Positions 42,294 to 52,654 of a DNA stretch of 64,000 bases are shown here, one piece after another. Position numbers and translations under genes: made by a program. Under the pieces are notes generated by a model that did not search any database, was not told the DNA's origin, and saw nothing but the letters and a program-made list of their open reading frames with translations. Every line of letters starts with the position of its first letter. The stretch's first letter is position 1. Source of the DNA: Halanaeroarchaeum sulfurireducens (lineage in GTDB: Archaea; Halobacteriota; Halobacteria; Halobacteriales; Halobacteriaceae); the NCBI RefSeq assembly GCF_001011115.1, contig NZ_CP008874.1, forward strand, positions 1,874,440 through 1,938,439, in the 5' to 3' direction.

Positions 42294-43337
42294 ATGACTG
42301 ACATAAGCCCCCTCGGCGATACTGATTACACGCATCGAAATATCGACAACACTGCCGCCCGTGAGCTTCGGGAGCGCTTCGAAGAGCAGAACTACGTGTT
42401 CGCCCCCGGCCTCTACCACGCTCTCGACGCCCGCCTCGCGGAAATGGCGGGTCACGATGCCGCCTACATGTCCGGCTATTCGACCGTCCTGGGCCAGTTC
42501 GGGTTCCCGGACCTCGAGATGGTCTCCATGACGGAGATGGTCGAGAACGCCAAGCGCATCGTGGAAGCGAGCAACATTCCGGTCATCGCGGACGCCGACA
42601 CCGGCTACGGTGGCGTCCACAACGTTCGACGCACGGTCCGCGAGTACGAGAAGGCCGGCGTCGCGGCGATCCACATCGAAGACCAGGAGACGCCCAAGCG
42701 CTGCGGGCACATCGCGGGCAAGGACATCATCTCCCGCGACAAGGCCGTCTCCCGGTTCGAGGCTGCCGTGAGTGCAAAGCAGGACGAGGACACCATCATC
42801 ATCGCCCGGACCGACGCCTACGGCTCCGCGAGCGGTGACTGGGAGGAACACCTCGAGCGCGGCCGACTCTACGCCGACGCCGGCGTCGATATCGTCTGGC
42901 CCGAAATGCCGAACCCGTCGCGTGAGGACGCCATCGAGTACGCCGAAACCATCCACGAGACGCACCCTGATCTTCGGCTAGCGTACAACTACTCGTCGTC
43001 GTTCGCCTGGTCCGAGCTGGACGACCCCCTCACGTTCGACGAACTCGGCGACCTGGGGTACGAGTACATCTTCGTCACGCTGTACGCCCTTCACTCCGGC
43101 GCCTACCACGTCTACGAGGACATGAAGAACATCGCCGAGAACGCCGAACAGGGTCAGTTCGACCTCGAGGACCGCTACCTGGACCACATCACGGAGAGCC
43201 ACCACGAGCTCTCTCAGGTCCCGCGCTACCAGGAACTCGAGATGGACCTGGACAAGGAGTACCGCGAGCGGGTCCAGGAGTCCGAAGGCTTCAGCAAGGA
43301 TGAGTCGGATCCCATCACGGCCCCGCAGGACGACTGA
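42294..43337 (+). CDS. aceA: Isocitrate lyase
   Basis: 347 residues from an ATG. Splits isocitrate into glyoxylate and succinate, first step of the glyoxylate bypass for growth on acetate or fatty acids. The catalytic KRCGH (residues 135-139, normally KKCGH) is present, and [33 protein letters not shown] and IARTDAYG are typical of the ICL/PEP-mutase fold. It is short, as for haloarchaea. The malate synthase gene starts 24 bases downstream. Confidence 0.96.
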   Translation: MTDISPLGDTDYTHRNIDNTAARELRERFEEQNYVFAPGLYHALDARLAEMAGHDAAYMSGYSTVLGQFGFPDLEMVSMTEMVENAKRIVEASNIPVIADADTGYGGVHNVRRTVREYEKAGVAAIHIEDQETPKRCGHIAGKDIISRDKAVSRFEAAVSAKQDEDTIIIARTDAYGSASGDWEEHLERGRLYADAGVDIVWPEMPNPSREDAIEYAETIHETHPDLRLAYNYSSSFAWSELDDPLTFDELGDLGYEYIFVTLYALHSGAYHVYEDMKNIAENAEQGQFDLEDRYLDHITESHHELSQVPRYQELEMDLDKEYRERVQESEGFSKDESDPITAPQDD

Positions 43338-43361
43338 TCGATTGCGACCCCACTACATACA

Positions 43362-44675
43362 ATGGCAGACACAGTCACACCACGCAAGCACGAACGAAGT
43401 TTCGTCAGGACCTTCCTTACCTCTCCGACCGCGGTAAAGGGCGAGGAAGACTCCGCAAAAATGCTACGCGGAGCGATCGGACTCCGTGGAATGCAGGCCC
43501 CGGACGTCTGGACACCCGACAACGAGGACGCGACCGCACCCACGATGCGCGACGAGGGCGCGGAGAACGTCGCCGAGGTCGTCGCAGAAGAGGGAGCGGA
43601 CTTCCCCGGCGAGATCCATCCGCGCATCGTCTGGCGGCGCGACGACGCCGGAACGCGCTATCAGGGCCTCCAGCACATGCTCCGGATCGCAGACCCGAAG
43701 AAGGAGGCCATCGAGCACATCGACGGGTTCGTCTTCCCCGAAGTCGGCGACATCGACGACTGGAAGAAGGCCGACGAAGCAGTCACGATGGTCGAAAACG
43801 AGTACGGCCTCGAGGAGGGGAGCCTCAAGATGTCGGTCATCGTCGAGTGTGCGCAGGCCGAGCTCGCACTCGAGGACCTCCGCGACGAGATGGGCAAGCC
43901 GACGAACAACCTCGAGCGGCTGTTCATGCTCGTCGACGGCGAGGTCGACTACACGAAGGACATGCGCGCGATCACGCCCACCGGCGGTCTCCCGCCGTGG
44001 GTCGAACTGCGCCACAACACCTCCCGCGGCGCGAGTGCCGCGGGCCTCATCGCGGTCGACGGTCCGTACGACGACATCCGCGACATCGAGGGCTATCGCA
44101 ACCGAACGATCGAGAACTCCGCGATGGGAATGAACGGCATCTGGTCGCTGACGCCGGATCAGGTCGTCACGGCCAACAAGTCCCCGCTTCCGCCAGTGGA
44201 GGGATACTGGCTCCTCGAGGCCGGCGATCGCAAGATCGAACTCGACGACGAGGGCGACGCGTGGACCTACGCCGGCGACCGTGTCACGCTCGAGGAGACG
44301 GGCGACAGGTACCGGCTCACCGTCGGGGACGATAGAAAGGAACTGGACGAGGACGAACTCCACCAGGAACTCGTCGACATGCTCGAGTACGTGCCGAACA
44401 TGGACGACATGGTCGACTCCATGGAGGAATTCGAAGAGGCACGCGATTCCGGCATCGGCGCAATCGCCATGACGCGCGATGCAACCGTCCGCATCGACGG
44501 CGTCGAGATGGAGATCGAGGACGACCGGATGTGGGACGAAGCGACCTACGAGGCCGCGATGACGCCTGTCAAGCTGTTCCAGGACGTGTACGAGAACCGA
44601 CCCGACCAACACGAGGAACTCGAAGAGATGTACGGCGCGAACGTCGTCGACCGCGCGACCGAGATCGGCTCCTGA
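43362..44675 (+). CDS. aceB: Haloarchaeal malate synthase (AceB, isoform H)
   Basis: 437 residues from an ATG. Condenses glyoxylate with acetyl-CoA to malate. This is the short halophile-type malate synthase (compare about 430 residues in Haloferax), quite unlike bacterial A and G isoforms. Recognisable stretches: ARSFVRTF-like NERSFVRTFLTSPTAVKGEE, HPRIVWRRDDAGTRYQG, VIVECAQAELALEDL (the catalytic Glu region) and MGMNGIWSLTPDQVV. Operon with aceA; the two make the glyoxylate shunt. Confidence 0.95.
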   Translation: MADTVTPRKHERSFVRTFLTSPTAVKGEEDSAKMLRGAIGLRGMQAPDVWTPDNEDATAPTMRDEGAENVAEVVAEEGADFPGEIHPRIVWRRDDAGTRYQGLQHMLRIADPKKEAIEHIDGFVFPEVGDIDDWKKADEAVTMVENEYGLEEGSLKMSVIVECAQAELALEDLRDEMGKPTNNLERLFMLVDGEVDYTKDMRAITPTGGLPPWVELRHNTSRGASAAGLIAVDGPYDDIRDIEGYRNRTIENSAMGMNGIWSLTPDQVVTANKSPLPPVEGYWLLEAGDRKIELDDEGDAWTYAGDRVTLEETGDRYRLTVGDDRKELDEDELHQELVDMLEYVPNMDDMVDSMEEFEEARDSGIGAIAMTRDATVRIDGVEMEIEDDRMWDEATYEAAMTPVKLFQDVYENRPDQHEELEEMYGANVVDRATEIGS

Positions 44676-44747
44676 TCCACGCGCGCTCGTAGCTCTACCC
44701 GGGACCGAAACCCGGATCCTTTTCGCCCCGCGGCGACCAGCCACCGT

Positions 44748-45857
44748 ATGGAGGTCACCGAGGGGTCGGTCACGATCGAGGTGCCCGAGCAGTCCGGCGA
44801 CAAACGGACAGAGGCCGTCTTCTTCAATCCGGACCAGCAGCTCAACCGCGACCTGACGATCGCAACCCTCCGGGCCTACCGTGACCGGGAACCGCGCGCC
44901 GAGAGTTACTTCGACGCCACGGCGGCCTCGGGCATCCGCGGCGTCCGTGCTGCAGCCGATGGCTGGGCGGTCAGTATGGCGGACGTCGACCCGGAGGCGG
45001 TCGATCTCTCCCGGAAGAATCTGACGAGAAACGATCTCGAGGGAACGGTCCACTATCAGAACGCAAACGCCGTCCTCCACGACGCGGAGACGGTCTTCGA
45101 CGTCACCGATCTGGACCCGTTCGGCTCGCCGATTCCCTTCGCGGACGCCGCGTTCGCCAATACGCGGGACCTGGTCGCAGTCACCGCGACCGATACCGCC
45201 CCACTGTGTGGCGCGCACTTCGCGAGCGGCAAGCGTCGGTACAGCGCCGTCCCCCGGAACACCGAGTACCACCCGGAGATGGGGCTGCGGGTATTACTCT
45301 CCGCGCTGGCCAGGACCGCGGCCCGGTACGACGTCGCCGCCACACCCATCCTGAGCCACGTCAGCGACCACTACGTCCGCACCTACCTCGACCTCTCCCA
45401 CGGGGCGACTGACGCGAACGCGTCCATCGACGCGCTCGGCCACGTCTACCACTGCCCGGAGTGTCTGCACCGGGAGGCCGATCCGGGCCTCACGGCCGAT
45501 CCGCCCGGGGAGTGTCCGGTCTGTGGCAGCGATCAGGTCGTGACCGCCGGCCCGGTCTGGCTGGAGCAAACACACGACCCCGGGTTCGTCGCGGCGGTCC
45601 GCGAAGAACTCGACGCGTCGATGGCGACGGCCGACCGGGCCGACCGCCTCCTGGAGCGACTCGCCGGCGAACTCGACGTCCCGATGCACTTCGATCAACA
45701 CCGGCTCTACAAACGCTGGAGCGAACCCGCGATCGCGATGGACGAATTCATCGACGCGCTCGCAGACGCGGGGTTCGAGGCGTCCCGCACTCACTACTCG
45801 GGGACGACGTTCAAGACGACCGCCAGGGTCGACGAGATTCGATCGGCGATGGCCTGA
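44748..45857 (+). CDS. trm1: tRNA (guanine-N2,N2)-dimethyltransferase Trm1
   Basis: 369 residues from an ATG. It uses SAM to methylate G26 in tRNAs. SAM-binding region: [31 protein letters not shown] and [13 protein letters not shown] (the DPFG motif). A zinc-binding region [12 protein letters not shown] and CPVCGS lies in the C-terminal domain. Length fits archaeal Trm1. A TATA-like CCTTTT lies about 28 bases upstream. Confidence 0.97.
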   Translation: MEVTEGSVTIEVPEQSGDKRTEAVFFNPDQQLNRDLTIATLRAYRDREPRAESYFDATAASGIRGVRAAADGWAVSMADVDPEAVDLSRKNLTRNDLEGTVHYQNANAVLHDAETVFDVTDLDPFGSPIPFADAAFANTRDLVAVTATDTAPLCGAHFASGKRRYSAVPRNTEYHPEMGLRVLLSALARTAARYDVAATPILSHVSDHYVRTYLDLSHGATDANASIDALGHVYHCPECLHREADPGLTADPPGECPVCGSDQVVTAGPVWLEQTHDPGFVAAVREELDASMATADRADRLLERLAGELDVPMHFDQHRLYKRWSEPAIAMDEFIDALADAGFEASRTHYSGTTFKTTARVDEIRSAMA

Positions 45858-45896
45858 CGGCCGAGCTGGCCCGGCGACCACCCGTCTATTTGGTGC

Positions 45897-47093
45897 GTGC
45901 CCGAAAACGACGACCCAGTGAGCCGACAGGAATCCACGTGGTCGACGATCCGGGCCATCGTCGACGCCCTTCGACGAAATCAAATCACGTTTCTCGCCGC
46001 CGCGATCGCCTACTACGGGTTCCTCTCCATCATTCCGCTGATCCTCCTCGCCATCAGCCTCGGGAGGGCCCTCGGGGTCGACATTTCGGACGCTGTTCTC
46101 GCCATCGCCGGTGACTTTCTCACGCCCGCCGGCAAGGCGGCCATCGCGAGCGCGGTAGACGCGGGCGGTGGCGCAGGAAGCATCACGCTCGTCGGGGTCG
46201 GCGTCCTCGTCTGGTCTTCGCTTCGGGTGTTTCGGGGAATGGATCTGGCGTTCTCGACGGTATACGGGTTTCATGGGTCGAAATCCCTGGCCGACCAGGT
46301 CGTCGACGCCGTGATGGTCCTCGCGGCCATTCCGGTCATCGTCGTCGCTATCGTGGGTCTGGGTGGGGTCCTGCCAGCAATGCACCTGGGACCGATCTCG
46401 ACGATCCTCGGCCCCGTCGGGCTCGCGGTGACGCTAACGGTTGCGTTCGTTCCCGTGTTCTACACGTTTCCCGACACGGACGTGACTGTCCGGGAGATCC
46501 TTCCGGGGACGGTCCTGGCTGCCCTCGGCTGGACGACTCTCGTGACCGTATTCACCATCTACGCCGGGTTCGTGCCGAGTTTCCGGCTGTACGGGGTGCT
46601 CGGCGCCGCGTTGCTCCTGGTGACCTGGCTGTACGTAGGCGGGATTATTATCATGGTGGGGGCTGTAGTCAACGCCGTGTTGGGGGGACGCATCGACGAA
46701 GACGTCGACGGCACCGACGAGGACGTTGACCGACCGGACCCGGCACCCGACGTCGCAGCGATCGGCCGGGAGGTCGCAGAACTTCGGGACGACCTCGACG
46801 AGAAGACGGTCACGAAGGCCGACCTGGAACGCGACCTGGAGCGGTACGTCAGACGAAAACTCCGACGCGGCAAGGCTCGCGGCTGGGGGCCGTACCTGGT
46901 GTTACTCTACGGGACCGCAATGACGCTGGGCGCATTCTTCTGGCTCGATGGAGGGTGGGCGATCCTCGCGATGGTGGTCGTCTGGCTGTCGACGCTCGGG
47001 CTCTATGCACTGATGGTCCTGTTCGGTCTCGGCGTCGCGGCGGCGAGCGCGCCCGGGTCGATACTCGACCGGATACGCGACCGCCGCTCATGA
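45897..47093 (+). CDS. YihY/BrkB-family membrane protein
   Basis: 398 residues from a GTG (or the GTG at 45918). Six hydrophobic segments occupy the first ~260 residues with the family hallmark FLAAAIAYYGFLSIIPLILLA. After an acidic linker rich in Asp (about 260-300) and a coiled charged part (DLERDLERYVRRKLRRGKA) come two more membrane segments. The family is sometimes called RNase BN in error; its role is unknown, possibly membrane assembly or transport. The stop overlaps the next start (ATGA). Confidence 0.9.
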   Translation: MPENDDPVSRQESTWSTIRAIVDALRRNQITFLAAAIAYYGFLSIIPLILLAISLGRALGVDISDAVLAIAGDFLTPAGKAAIASAVDAGGGAGSITLVGVGVLVWSSLRVFRGMDLAFSTVYGFHGSKSLADQVVDAVMVLAAIPVIVVAIVGLGGVLPAMHLGPISTILGPVGLAVTLTVAFVPVFYTFPDTDVTVREILPGTVLAALGWTTLVTVFTIYAGFVPSFRLYGVLGAALLLVTWLYVGGIIIMVGAVVNAVLGGRIDEDVDGTDEDVDRPDPAPDVAAIGREVAELRDDLDEKTVTKADLERDLERYVRRKLRRGKARGWGPYLVLLYGTAMTLGAFFWLDGGWAILAMVVVWLSTLGLYALMVLFGLGVAAASAPGSILDRIRDRRS

Positions 47094-47893
47094 GGAGTAT
47101 CGGAATAACCCCCCAGATCTCGCCGGTGGTTCCCGAGGCTTTAGTGCCAGTCCTCCTCGTCGTGACCGCGCTGGGAGATCCGGCCGTCGTCGTTGCGCTC
47201 GCAACCCTCGTGTACTGGCTGGGCCCTCGGTACGATCTGTGTGACCGACGCGCCGGCGCGACCGTCCTCGCGACGGTGTTCCTCGCGCTCGCGTCGACAC
47301 TCTTTTTGAAATACGCCTTCGCGATGCCGCGTCCACCCGCGGAACTCATGCTCGTTCCCGAGGACGGCGCCGGCTTCCCGAGTGGGCACGTAACCGCCGC
47401 GACAGCGACGTACGCGGCGTTGGCGGTCTACGGAAACCGCTTTTCCAGCGGGCGTCGATACACGCTCGCAGCCGCACTCGTCTCGGTCGTTGCACTCACC
47501 CGCGTCCTCCTCGGCGTGCATTACGTCGTGGACGTCGTCGCGGGACTCGTCCTGGGACTGGTGGCTCTGGCAGCTGTTCGCTGGGTCTCGCGCGAGAATC
47601 TGGCGCTGGCGTTCGCCACGAGCGTTCCACTGGCGTTCGGCGGGACACTCCTGGCCGGGACGGTCGAGGCCGCACTCCTGATCGGGTTCGTCTCGGGGGC
47701 CACACTGGGATGGTGGCTCGTCGACGGACGCCTCACCGGTCAGCCGATACCGATAGGAGCCATCGTCGGGGCGGGAATTGTGGGGGCCGTGCTGATCGGC
47801 GTTGGATACGAATCGGGAGTGCCCGTCGTCGCTGGCTTCACTGCGGCCGGTGCGGGGGCGTTGTTCCTGGCGCTACCGGCTCTCGACGCCTAG
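47090..47893 (+). CDS. PAP2-family membrane phosphatase
   Basis: 267 residues from ATG 47090, overlapping the previous stop. Three active-site motifs are in order: KYAFAMPRP (KxxxxxxRP), PSGH, and [12 protein letters not shown] (SRxxxGxHxxxD). These enzymes dephosphorylate lipid phosphates or undecaprenyl/dolichyl pyrophosphates at the membrane. Six to eight hydrophobic segments follow, including a Gly/Ala-rich C-terminal third of unknown purpose. Co-transcribed with the BrkB-like gene. Confidence 0.92.
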   Translation: MRSIGITPQISPVVPEALVPVLLVVTALGDPAVVVALATLVYWLGPRYDLCDRRAGATVLATVFLALASTLFLKYAFAMPRPPAELMLVPEDGAGFPSGHVTAATATYAALAVYGNRFSSGRRYTLAAALVSVVALTRVLLGVHYVVDVVAGLVLGLVALAAVRWVSRENLALAFATSVPLAFGGTLLAGTVEAALLIGFVSGATLGWWLVDGRLTGQPIPIGAIVGAGIVGAVLIGVGYESGVPVVAGFTAAGAGALFLALPALDA

Positions 47894-49260
47894 AACTTCT
47901 CCAGATACCGGTCGGTCTCCCAGGCGGAGACGGCAGTTTTGTACTCGGCGAATTCCTTGCGTTTGGCCTCGGTGAACTTCCCGGCGACGTGCTCGCCGAG
48001 GGCGTCGAGGACGACGTCGTCCGCTTCGAGGGCATCGATGGCCTCGCCGAGACTACCCGGGAGGGTCTCGATGCCGTACTCCTCGCGTTTGTCTTCGTCG
48101 AACTCGTAGATGTTCTCACGGACCGGGTCGGGCGCCTCGAGACCGCGATCGATGCCATCGAGGCCAGCCTGGAGCATCACGGCCAGCGCGAGGTAGGGGT
48201 TGGCCGTGGGATCCGGCGACCGCAACTCGATGCGCGAGGACGCGGGAGTCCTGGCGGCCGGTTTGCGCACGAGCGCGGACCGGTTCACGTCGGACCAGGC
48301 CACGTAGACTGGCGCCTCGTACCCCGGCACCAGACGTTTGTACGAGTTTACCGTCGGATTGGCGATCGCGGTGATCGCCGGCGCGTGTTCGAGGATGCCC
48401 GCCAGGAAGTGGTAGGCCGTCTCGGAAAGGTTGAACTCGTCGTCGCTGTCGTAGAAGGCGTTCACACCATCCTCGGTGAACAGCGAGAGGTGCGTGTGCA
48501 TCCCCGAGCCGTTGATGCGAGCGATGGGTTTGGGCATGAACGTGGCGTGGACGTCGTGCATCTCCGCGACGGCTCGAACGACCGACCGGAAGGTGGCGAT
48601 GTTGTCCGCCGTGGCGAGTGCGTCGGCGTACTTGAAGCTGATCTCGTGCTGGCCGTCGGCGACCTCGTGGTGGCTCGACTCGACTTCGAAGTTCATCTCC
48701 TCGAGGGCGTAGATCATCTCCCGGCGCATGTCCGAGGCGAGGTCCTTGGGACCGAGGTCGAAGTAGCCGCCTGTGTCGTGAGGCTGGGTCGTGGCGGTCC
48801 CCTCGTCCTTCGCGAAGATGAAAAATTCCGGTTCGGGCCCGGCGTTCAGCGTGAATCCCATCTCCGCCGCGCGGTCGATGGCCCGCTGCAAGACGTGGCG
48901 GGGGTCCCCGGAGAAGGGCTCGCCCGTCTCCGTGTCGACGACGTCACAGATGAGGCGCGCCGCGCCCCCGTCGTCCTTGCGCCGCCAGGGCAGGACGGCG
49001 AAGGTTTCAGGGTCGGGATCGAGGCGCATGTCCGATTCCTGAATGCGGACGAATCCCTCGATGCTCGACCCGTCGAAGTAGATCCCTTTCTGGAAGGCTT
49101 TTTCAGCCTGACTCGCGGGAATGGAGACGTTCTTTACAGTTCCAAGGATATCGGTGAACTGGAGACGGAGAAAATCGATGTTCTCTTGCTCGATACGTTC
49201 GACGACCGCCTGTTCTTCTGCCGAAAGCCCTCCATCAGGAAGTTCGCGTCCGTTTGTCAT
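47890..49260 (-). CDS. glnA: Glutamine synthetase type I
   Basis: 456 residues from the ATG at 49260 (ATG 49275 possible). It fixes ammonia onto glutamate. Metal/ATP motifs: [59 protein letters not shown] and [21 protein letters not shown]. It is the archaeal GSI form without an obvious adenylylation tyrosine loop. Lrp is transcribed divergently from a 94-base space, suggesting regulation by nitrogen through Lrp. A TATA-like GTTTTACTAT lies about 35 bases upstream. Confidence 0.97.
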   Translation of the reverse strand: MTNGRELPDGGLSAEEQAVVERIEQENIDFLRLQFTDILGTVKNVSIPASQAEKAFQKGIYFDGSSIEGFVRIQESDMRLDPDPETFAVLPWRRKDDGGAARLICDVVDTETGEPFSGDPRHVLQRAIDRAAEMGFTLNAGPEPEFFIFAKDEGTATTQPHDTGGYFDLGPKDLASDMRREMIYALEEMNFEVESSHHEVADGQHEISFKYADALATADNIATFRSVVRAVAEMHDVHATFMPKPIARINGSGMHTHLSLFTEDGVNAFYDSDDEFNLSETAYHFLAGILEHAPAITAIANPTVNSYKRLVPGYEAPVYVAWSDVNRSALVRKPAARTPASSRIELRSPDPTANPYLALAVMLQAGLDGIDRGLEAPDPVRENIYEFDEDKREEYGIETLPGSLGEAIDALEADDVVLDALGEHVAGKFTEAKRKEFAEYKTAVSAWETDRYLEKF

Positions 49261-49290
49261 AGTCCTCGTCACCATCGCAAAACAGTCCAC

Positions 49291-49362
49291 ATAGTAAAAC
49301 GCTATCGCTTAGAGCAATCCTGCGTTTGTCCCTTATAACTGGACATTCGTAAACTTCTAAAC
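49291..49362. promoter_or_regulatory. Divergent glnA/lrp promoter region
   Basis: On the minus strand GTTTTACTAT (49291-49300) is the TATA box of glnA. On the plus strand, CTTATAAC (49332-49339) and TTCTAAAC (49355-49362) are candidates for lrp. The AT-rich space of 94 bases is where an Lrp-type regulator would be expected to bind both genes. Confidence 0.5.
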
Positions 49363-49384
49363 CCCTCCGGACCCAGAGGTATGT

Positions 49385-49843
49385 ATGACCTACGAAAATC
49401 TCGACGCGTCGCTCATCAACGCCCTTCTCGACGATGGCCGTGCCAGTCTCCGCAGCCTGGCGGAGGAACTCGACGTCTCCGTCACGACAGTCTCGAATCA
49501 CCTCAAGGATCTGGAATCCGAGGGAATCATCGAGGGATACACCCCGGTCATCAACTACGAGAAGGTGGGCTACGACGTCACCGCGATCGTACAGCTCAAA
49601 GTCGAAGGCAACGCGCTGCCCGACATCACCGACCGCCTCAAAGGACACGAGCAGATGACGGACGTCTACGAGGTCACGGGCGAATTCGACATCGTCGCCG
49701 TGGGCAAGTTTACCGACACGGACGACATGAACGCACTGATAAAAGACCTGCTCGCGGACGCCGACATCAGGGAAGCGAGCACGAGCGTCGTCCTCGACGC
49801 CCCAGTCGAGTGCAACCAGTTCGAACTCGACGTCAGCGAGTAA
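49385..49843 (+). CDS. lrp: Lrp/AsnC-family regulator
   Basis: 152 residues from an ATG. The N-terminal winged helix ([20 protein letters not shown], then [19 protein letters not shown]) binds DNA; the C-terminal RAM domain (about 65-145) oligomerises and senses amino acids, commonly Leu, Gln or similar. Next to glnA, so nitrogen control is likely. I recall this arrangement in other haloarchaea. Confidence 0.95.
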   Translation: MTYENLDASLINALLDDGRASLRSLAEELDVSVTTVSNHLKDLESEGIIEGYTPVINYEKVGYDVTAIVQLKVEGNALPDITDRLKGHEQMTDVYEVTGEFDIVAVGKFTDTDDMNALIKDLLADADIREASTSVVLDAPVECNQFELDVSE

Positions 49844-49963
49844 CGGCCACGTGGCTCCCGGTGCGGTCCGTGCAAAAAGCGAACGAAGAGAGAATTGGTT
49901 CCGAATCGACGGTACGTCGACGGGAGGAGAGGTAACGACGGGCGTGCTCGATATTCGCCTGCC

Positions 49964-51634
49964 TTACATCGCGCCGCCCATGCCGCCCATTCCGCCCATG
50001 CCGCCCATGCCGCCGGCACCGGCGCCCTCGTCCTCACCTTTGTCGGTGGAGAGATCGCCGGCGGAGATGATATCGTCGATCTTGAGGACCAGGTTGGCGG
50101 CCTCTGAGGCAGAGTTGAGTCCCTGTTCTTTGGAGTGGGCAGGTTCGACGACACCGGCGTCGAAGGTGTCCTCGACCTCGCCCGTGAAGACGTTCAGGCC
50201 CGCGAGCTGGTCGCCCGCCTCGTGGGCGGCACGCAGGTCGACGAGCGTGTCGATGGAATCGAGACCCGCGTTCTCCGCCAGCACGCGCGGAACGAGTTCG
50301 AGGGAGTCGGCGAAGGCCTCGACGGCCAGCTGTTCGCGGCCCTCGACGCCGTCTGCGAACGAGCGCAGGCGGTCGGCCAGCTCGACTTCGATGGCGCCAC
50401 CGCCGGGCAGGACGCGACCGTCGGTCACCGCCTGGGCGGCGACGTCCAGTGCGTCGGAGATGCCCCGCTCGACCTCGTCGACGACGTGGTCGGTGGAGCC
50501 GCGGAGCAGGATGGTCACGCCAAGGGCCTCGTCGCTATCACTCTCGACGTAGAACAGTTCGTCGTCGGAGTCGCGAGTGACGCTCCCGGTGCCAAGGTCG
50601 TCGGCCGAGGCGGCGTCGAGGTCCTTGACGATGGCCGCACCGAGGACGTTTTTGAGGAACTCCATGTCGGATTTCTTCGTCCGGCGCACGGCGAGAACGC
50701 CCTCTTTCGCCAGGAAGTGCTGGGCCATGTCGTCGATGCCCTTCTGGCAGAAGACAACGTCGGCGCCCGTGTCGACGATCTGATCGACTTTCTCGCGGAG
50801 CTGCTCTTCTTCCTGGTCCAGGAACTTCTGAAGCTGTTCGGGGTCGTCCACGGAGACCTGGGTATCCGCTTCGGTCTCCTCGACCTCGACGGCCTCGTTG
50901 AGCAGGAGGATGTCCGCGTCCTCGACCTCGCTGGGCATGTCGTCGTGGACCGGATCCTTGTCGATGGCCGCGCCGACGAGCAACTCGGACTCGCTCACGC
51001 TGCGACCGGTCTGGGTCTCGATGTTGAGGCTCTCCATGTCGACGACCGTGGAGCCGTCGTCGGCCGCGACGGAGATCTGTTCGATGGCCTCGTAGATAAT
51101 GCCAGAGAGGAGCTCCTTGTTGAGTTCTGAGCCCTTGCCGGTCATGGAGGTCTCGGCGACGCTACGCACGAGGTCCTCGTCGTCGGGGTCGACGTCGATG
51201 GCGATGTCGTCGACCTCTTCGCGGGCGCGCTCGGCTGCCACGTTGTATCCTTTGATGATGGCCGTCGGGTGGATGTCCCGCTCGAGAAGGTCCTCGGCGT
51301 TCTTGAGGAGTTCGCCCGCGATGGCGACCGCGGTCGTGGTGCCGTCTCCGGCCTCGTCCTCCTGTGTTTCGGCGACCTCGACGATCATCTCGGCCGTCGG
51401 GTTGTCGATGTCCATCTCCTGGAGGATGGTGACGCCGTCGTTCGTGACGGTGACGTCGCCCATCGAGGAGACGAGCATCTTGTCCATGCCCTTCGGGCCG
51501 AGCGTCGAGCGGACCGAGTCCGCGACCGCTCGCGCCGCGGAGATGTTGTGCTCCTGGGCGTCCTTGTCCTTTACTCGCTGTGCGTCATCTCCCATGATGA
51601 TCATGGGCTGTCCTTGCATTCGCTGTTGAGACAT
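49964..51634 (-). CDS. ths: Thermosome subunit (group II chaperonin)
   Basis: 556 residues from an ATG (MSQQRMQGQPMIIMGDDAQR). Group II chaperonin making eight-membered rings with a built-in lid. ATP site: GDGTTTAVAIAGELL and, early, LGPKGMDKMLVSSMGD. The C-terminus is the characteristic GGM repeat (five GGM-like units ending GGAM). Halophile-acidic. TATA box at 51660-51667 predicts a start within a few bases of the ATG. A perfect dyad lies 50 bases further upstream. Haloarchaea have up to three such genes; which one cannot be told. Confidence 0.97.
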   Translation of the reverse strand: MSQQRMQGQPMIIMGDDAQRVKDKDAQEHNISAARAVADSVRSTLGPKGMDKMLVSSMGDVTVTNDGVTILQEMDIDNPTAEMIVEVAETQEDEAGDGTTTAVAIAGELLKNAEDLLERDIHPTAIIKGYNVAAERAREEVDDIAIDVDPDDEDLVRSVAETSMTGKGSELNKELLSGIIYEAIEQISVAADDGSTVVDMESLNIETQTGRSVSESELLVGAAIDKDPVHDDMPSEVEDADILLLNEAVEVEETEADTQVSVDDPEQLQKFLDQEEEQLREKVDQIVDTGADVVFCQKGIDDMAQHFLAKEGVLAVRRTKKSDMEFLKNVLGAAIVKDLDAASADDLGTGSVTRDSDDELFYVESDSDEALGVTILLRGSTDHVVDEVERGISDALDVAAQAVTDGRVLPGGGAIEVELADRLRSFADGVEGREQLAVEAFADSLELVPRVLAENAGLDSIDTLVDLRAAHEAGDQLAGLNVFTGEVEDTFDAGVVEPAHSKEQGLNSASEAANLVLKIDDIISAGDLSTDKGEDEGAGAGGMGGMGGMGGMGGAM

Positions 51635-51659
51635 CGTAGGCGGTGATTGATTGTCCTTC

Positions 51660-51667
51660 TATATAAG
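51660..51667 (-). promoter_or_regulatory. TATA box of the thermosome gene
   Basis: The minus strand reads GCTTATATAG, a near-perfect archaeal TATA box, 26-33 bases from the ATG, giving a leaderless heat-shock-type transcript. Confidence 0.7.
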
Positions 51668-51677
51668 CGTTCGGCTT

Positions 51678-51739
51678 CGGCCCCATCGGGGCCGCCGAGC
51701 CGCTCCACCACCAACCACGGTATGAGAGTTCATACCGTG
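51678..51739. promoter_or_regulatory. Inverted repeats upstream of the thermosome promoter
   Basis: Two dyads lie just upstream of the TATA box. The first is CGGCCCC-ATC-GGGGCCG (51678-51694). The second is perfect, CACGGTATGA-GAGT-TCATACCGTG (51716-51739), with 10-bp arms. They sit between the thermosome gene and the divergent gene at 51856, so either could control one or both genes. The binding protein is unknown. Confidence 0.55.
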
Positions 51740-51855
51740 ATGTCTCGGGAGTACTGGCGCGTGGGCACGCAGCGGCCGTAGCGGTGAAGGGACGTCATTT
51801 ATTGGCCGGCGGACCTGTCGCCACACACAAGCCGGTCGACGCGGTACCGGGAGGC

Positions 51856-52386
51856 ATGCGCGAACATACCGAAGCGATGGGGCGGGTTGCGGCCTGGACC
51901 CACGCCCTCGACGGGGAGTATCGGGGCACCACGGACGAGGAAGGACACTATCGGGCGAGGGTCGTCACCGCCCGTCTCGGCGCGACCATCCACGCGGAAC
52001 CGCTCGCGGACTACGTGCTCGCGACGACGGACTACCGCCTCTCCAGGATCGATGGCTTCTCGCCGACCGACAGCGTCCAGATGGACGCCGCGGAGCGGGT
52101 CACGGAGCTGGCGGACGAGCTCGACCTGACTGCAAAGACCCTCACGATGCTCACGATCCGAACGGAGGACGGAACGCCCTACTTCGACGGATTCCGCGCG
52201 GAGCATCCCCTGTTCGTGTACGATGACTACGGCCCTCGACAGTTCCACGAGGACATCCGGGAGCTGGACGATCTCAACCGCAAGGCGTTCAACAAGGCAA
52301 TCGACTGTCTCGACATCGACGCCGAACCCGAGGAGGGGGCCGGGGAGACCCAGGAGGAATTGCCCGGGTCGCCCGCGTTCCAGTGA
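51856..52386 (+). CDS. Conserved haloarchaeal protein, unknown
   Basis: 176 residues from ATG 51856 (MREHTEAMGRVAAWTHALDG). It begins with a helical segment, then GHYRARVVTARLGATIHAEPL, LADYVLATTDYRLSRI, and a helical ERVTELADELDLTAKTL, ending in an acidic tail. The composition and conserved-looking core mark a real gene, but I recognise no domain. It lies divergent from the thermosome. A longer start at 51784 is poorer in composition. Confidence 0.8.
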   Translation: MREHTEAMGRVAAWTHALDGEYRGTTDEEGHYRARVVTARLGATIHAEPLADYVLATTDYRLSRIDGFSPTDSVQMDAAERVTELADELDLTAKTLTMLTIRTEDGTPYFDGFRAEHPLFVYDDYGPRQFHEDIRELDDLNRKAFNKAIDCLDIDAEPEEGAGETQEELPGSPAFQ

Positions 52387-52578
52387 GAATGCGAATCACT
52401 TCTGTACTACAACACGACCCACCGGTCGGTCCGTTAGAATTCCAGATCGCCTACAAGCTCCATCACAGAGCGTAGAGGGATCGAGGACGCCCACCACATC
52501 CGGACAGTTGACTGCCCGGAAAAGTGGCGAGGCTCCTCATACCCCTTTTTTAAACCTGTCTCTGAACAAAATATTAAG
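52387..52578. other. Non-coding stretch before tRNA-Cys
   Basis: 192 bases, AT-richer at 52540-52580 (TTTTTTAAACC). A 20-nt dyad CCGG-A-CAGT-TG-ACTG-C-CCGG is at 52500-52519. No gene is supported. Confidence 0.35.
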
Positions 52579-52654
52579 AGCCAAGGGCCGGATTTGAACC
52601 GGCGGTGGGCGGCTCTGCAGGCCGCTGCGTTAGGCCGGACTCTGCCACCTTGGC
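52579..52654 (-). tRNA. tRNA-Cys (anticodon GCA)
   Basis: 76 nt. Acceptor GCCAAGG pairs with CCTTGGC; discriminator T. The anticodon arm GCGGC/GCCGC holds loop CTGCAGA, anticodon GCA. T-loop TTCAAAT. The first 40 nt are exactly copied at 52814-52853. In many haloarchaea tRNA-Cys directly follows 5S rRNA; here it lies about 2.7 kb from the 5S gene. Confidence 0.95.

Noticed and set aside
42011-42304. Minus-strand 97-codon ORF upstream of aceA
   Set aside because: Composition rich in Arg, Cys and Trp with no acidic bias; it overlaps promoter DNA.
43464-45272. Minus-strand ORF of 602 codons
   Set aside because: Antisense of aceB and trm1; codon pattern of a shadow frame.
49976-50022. GC-rich triplet repeat as a non-coding element
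   Set aside because: It encodes the normal GGM tail of the thermosome.
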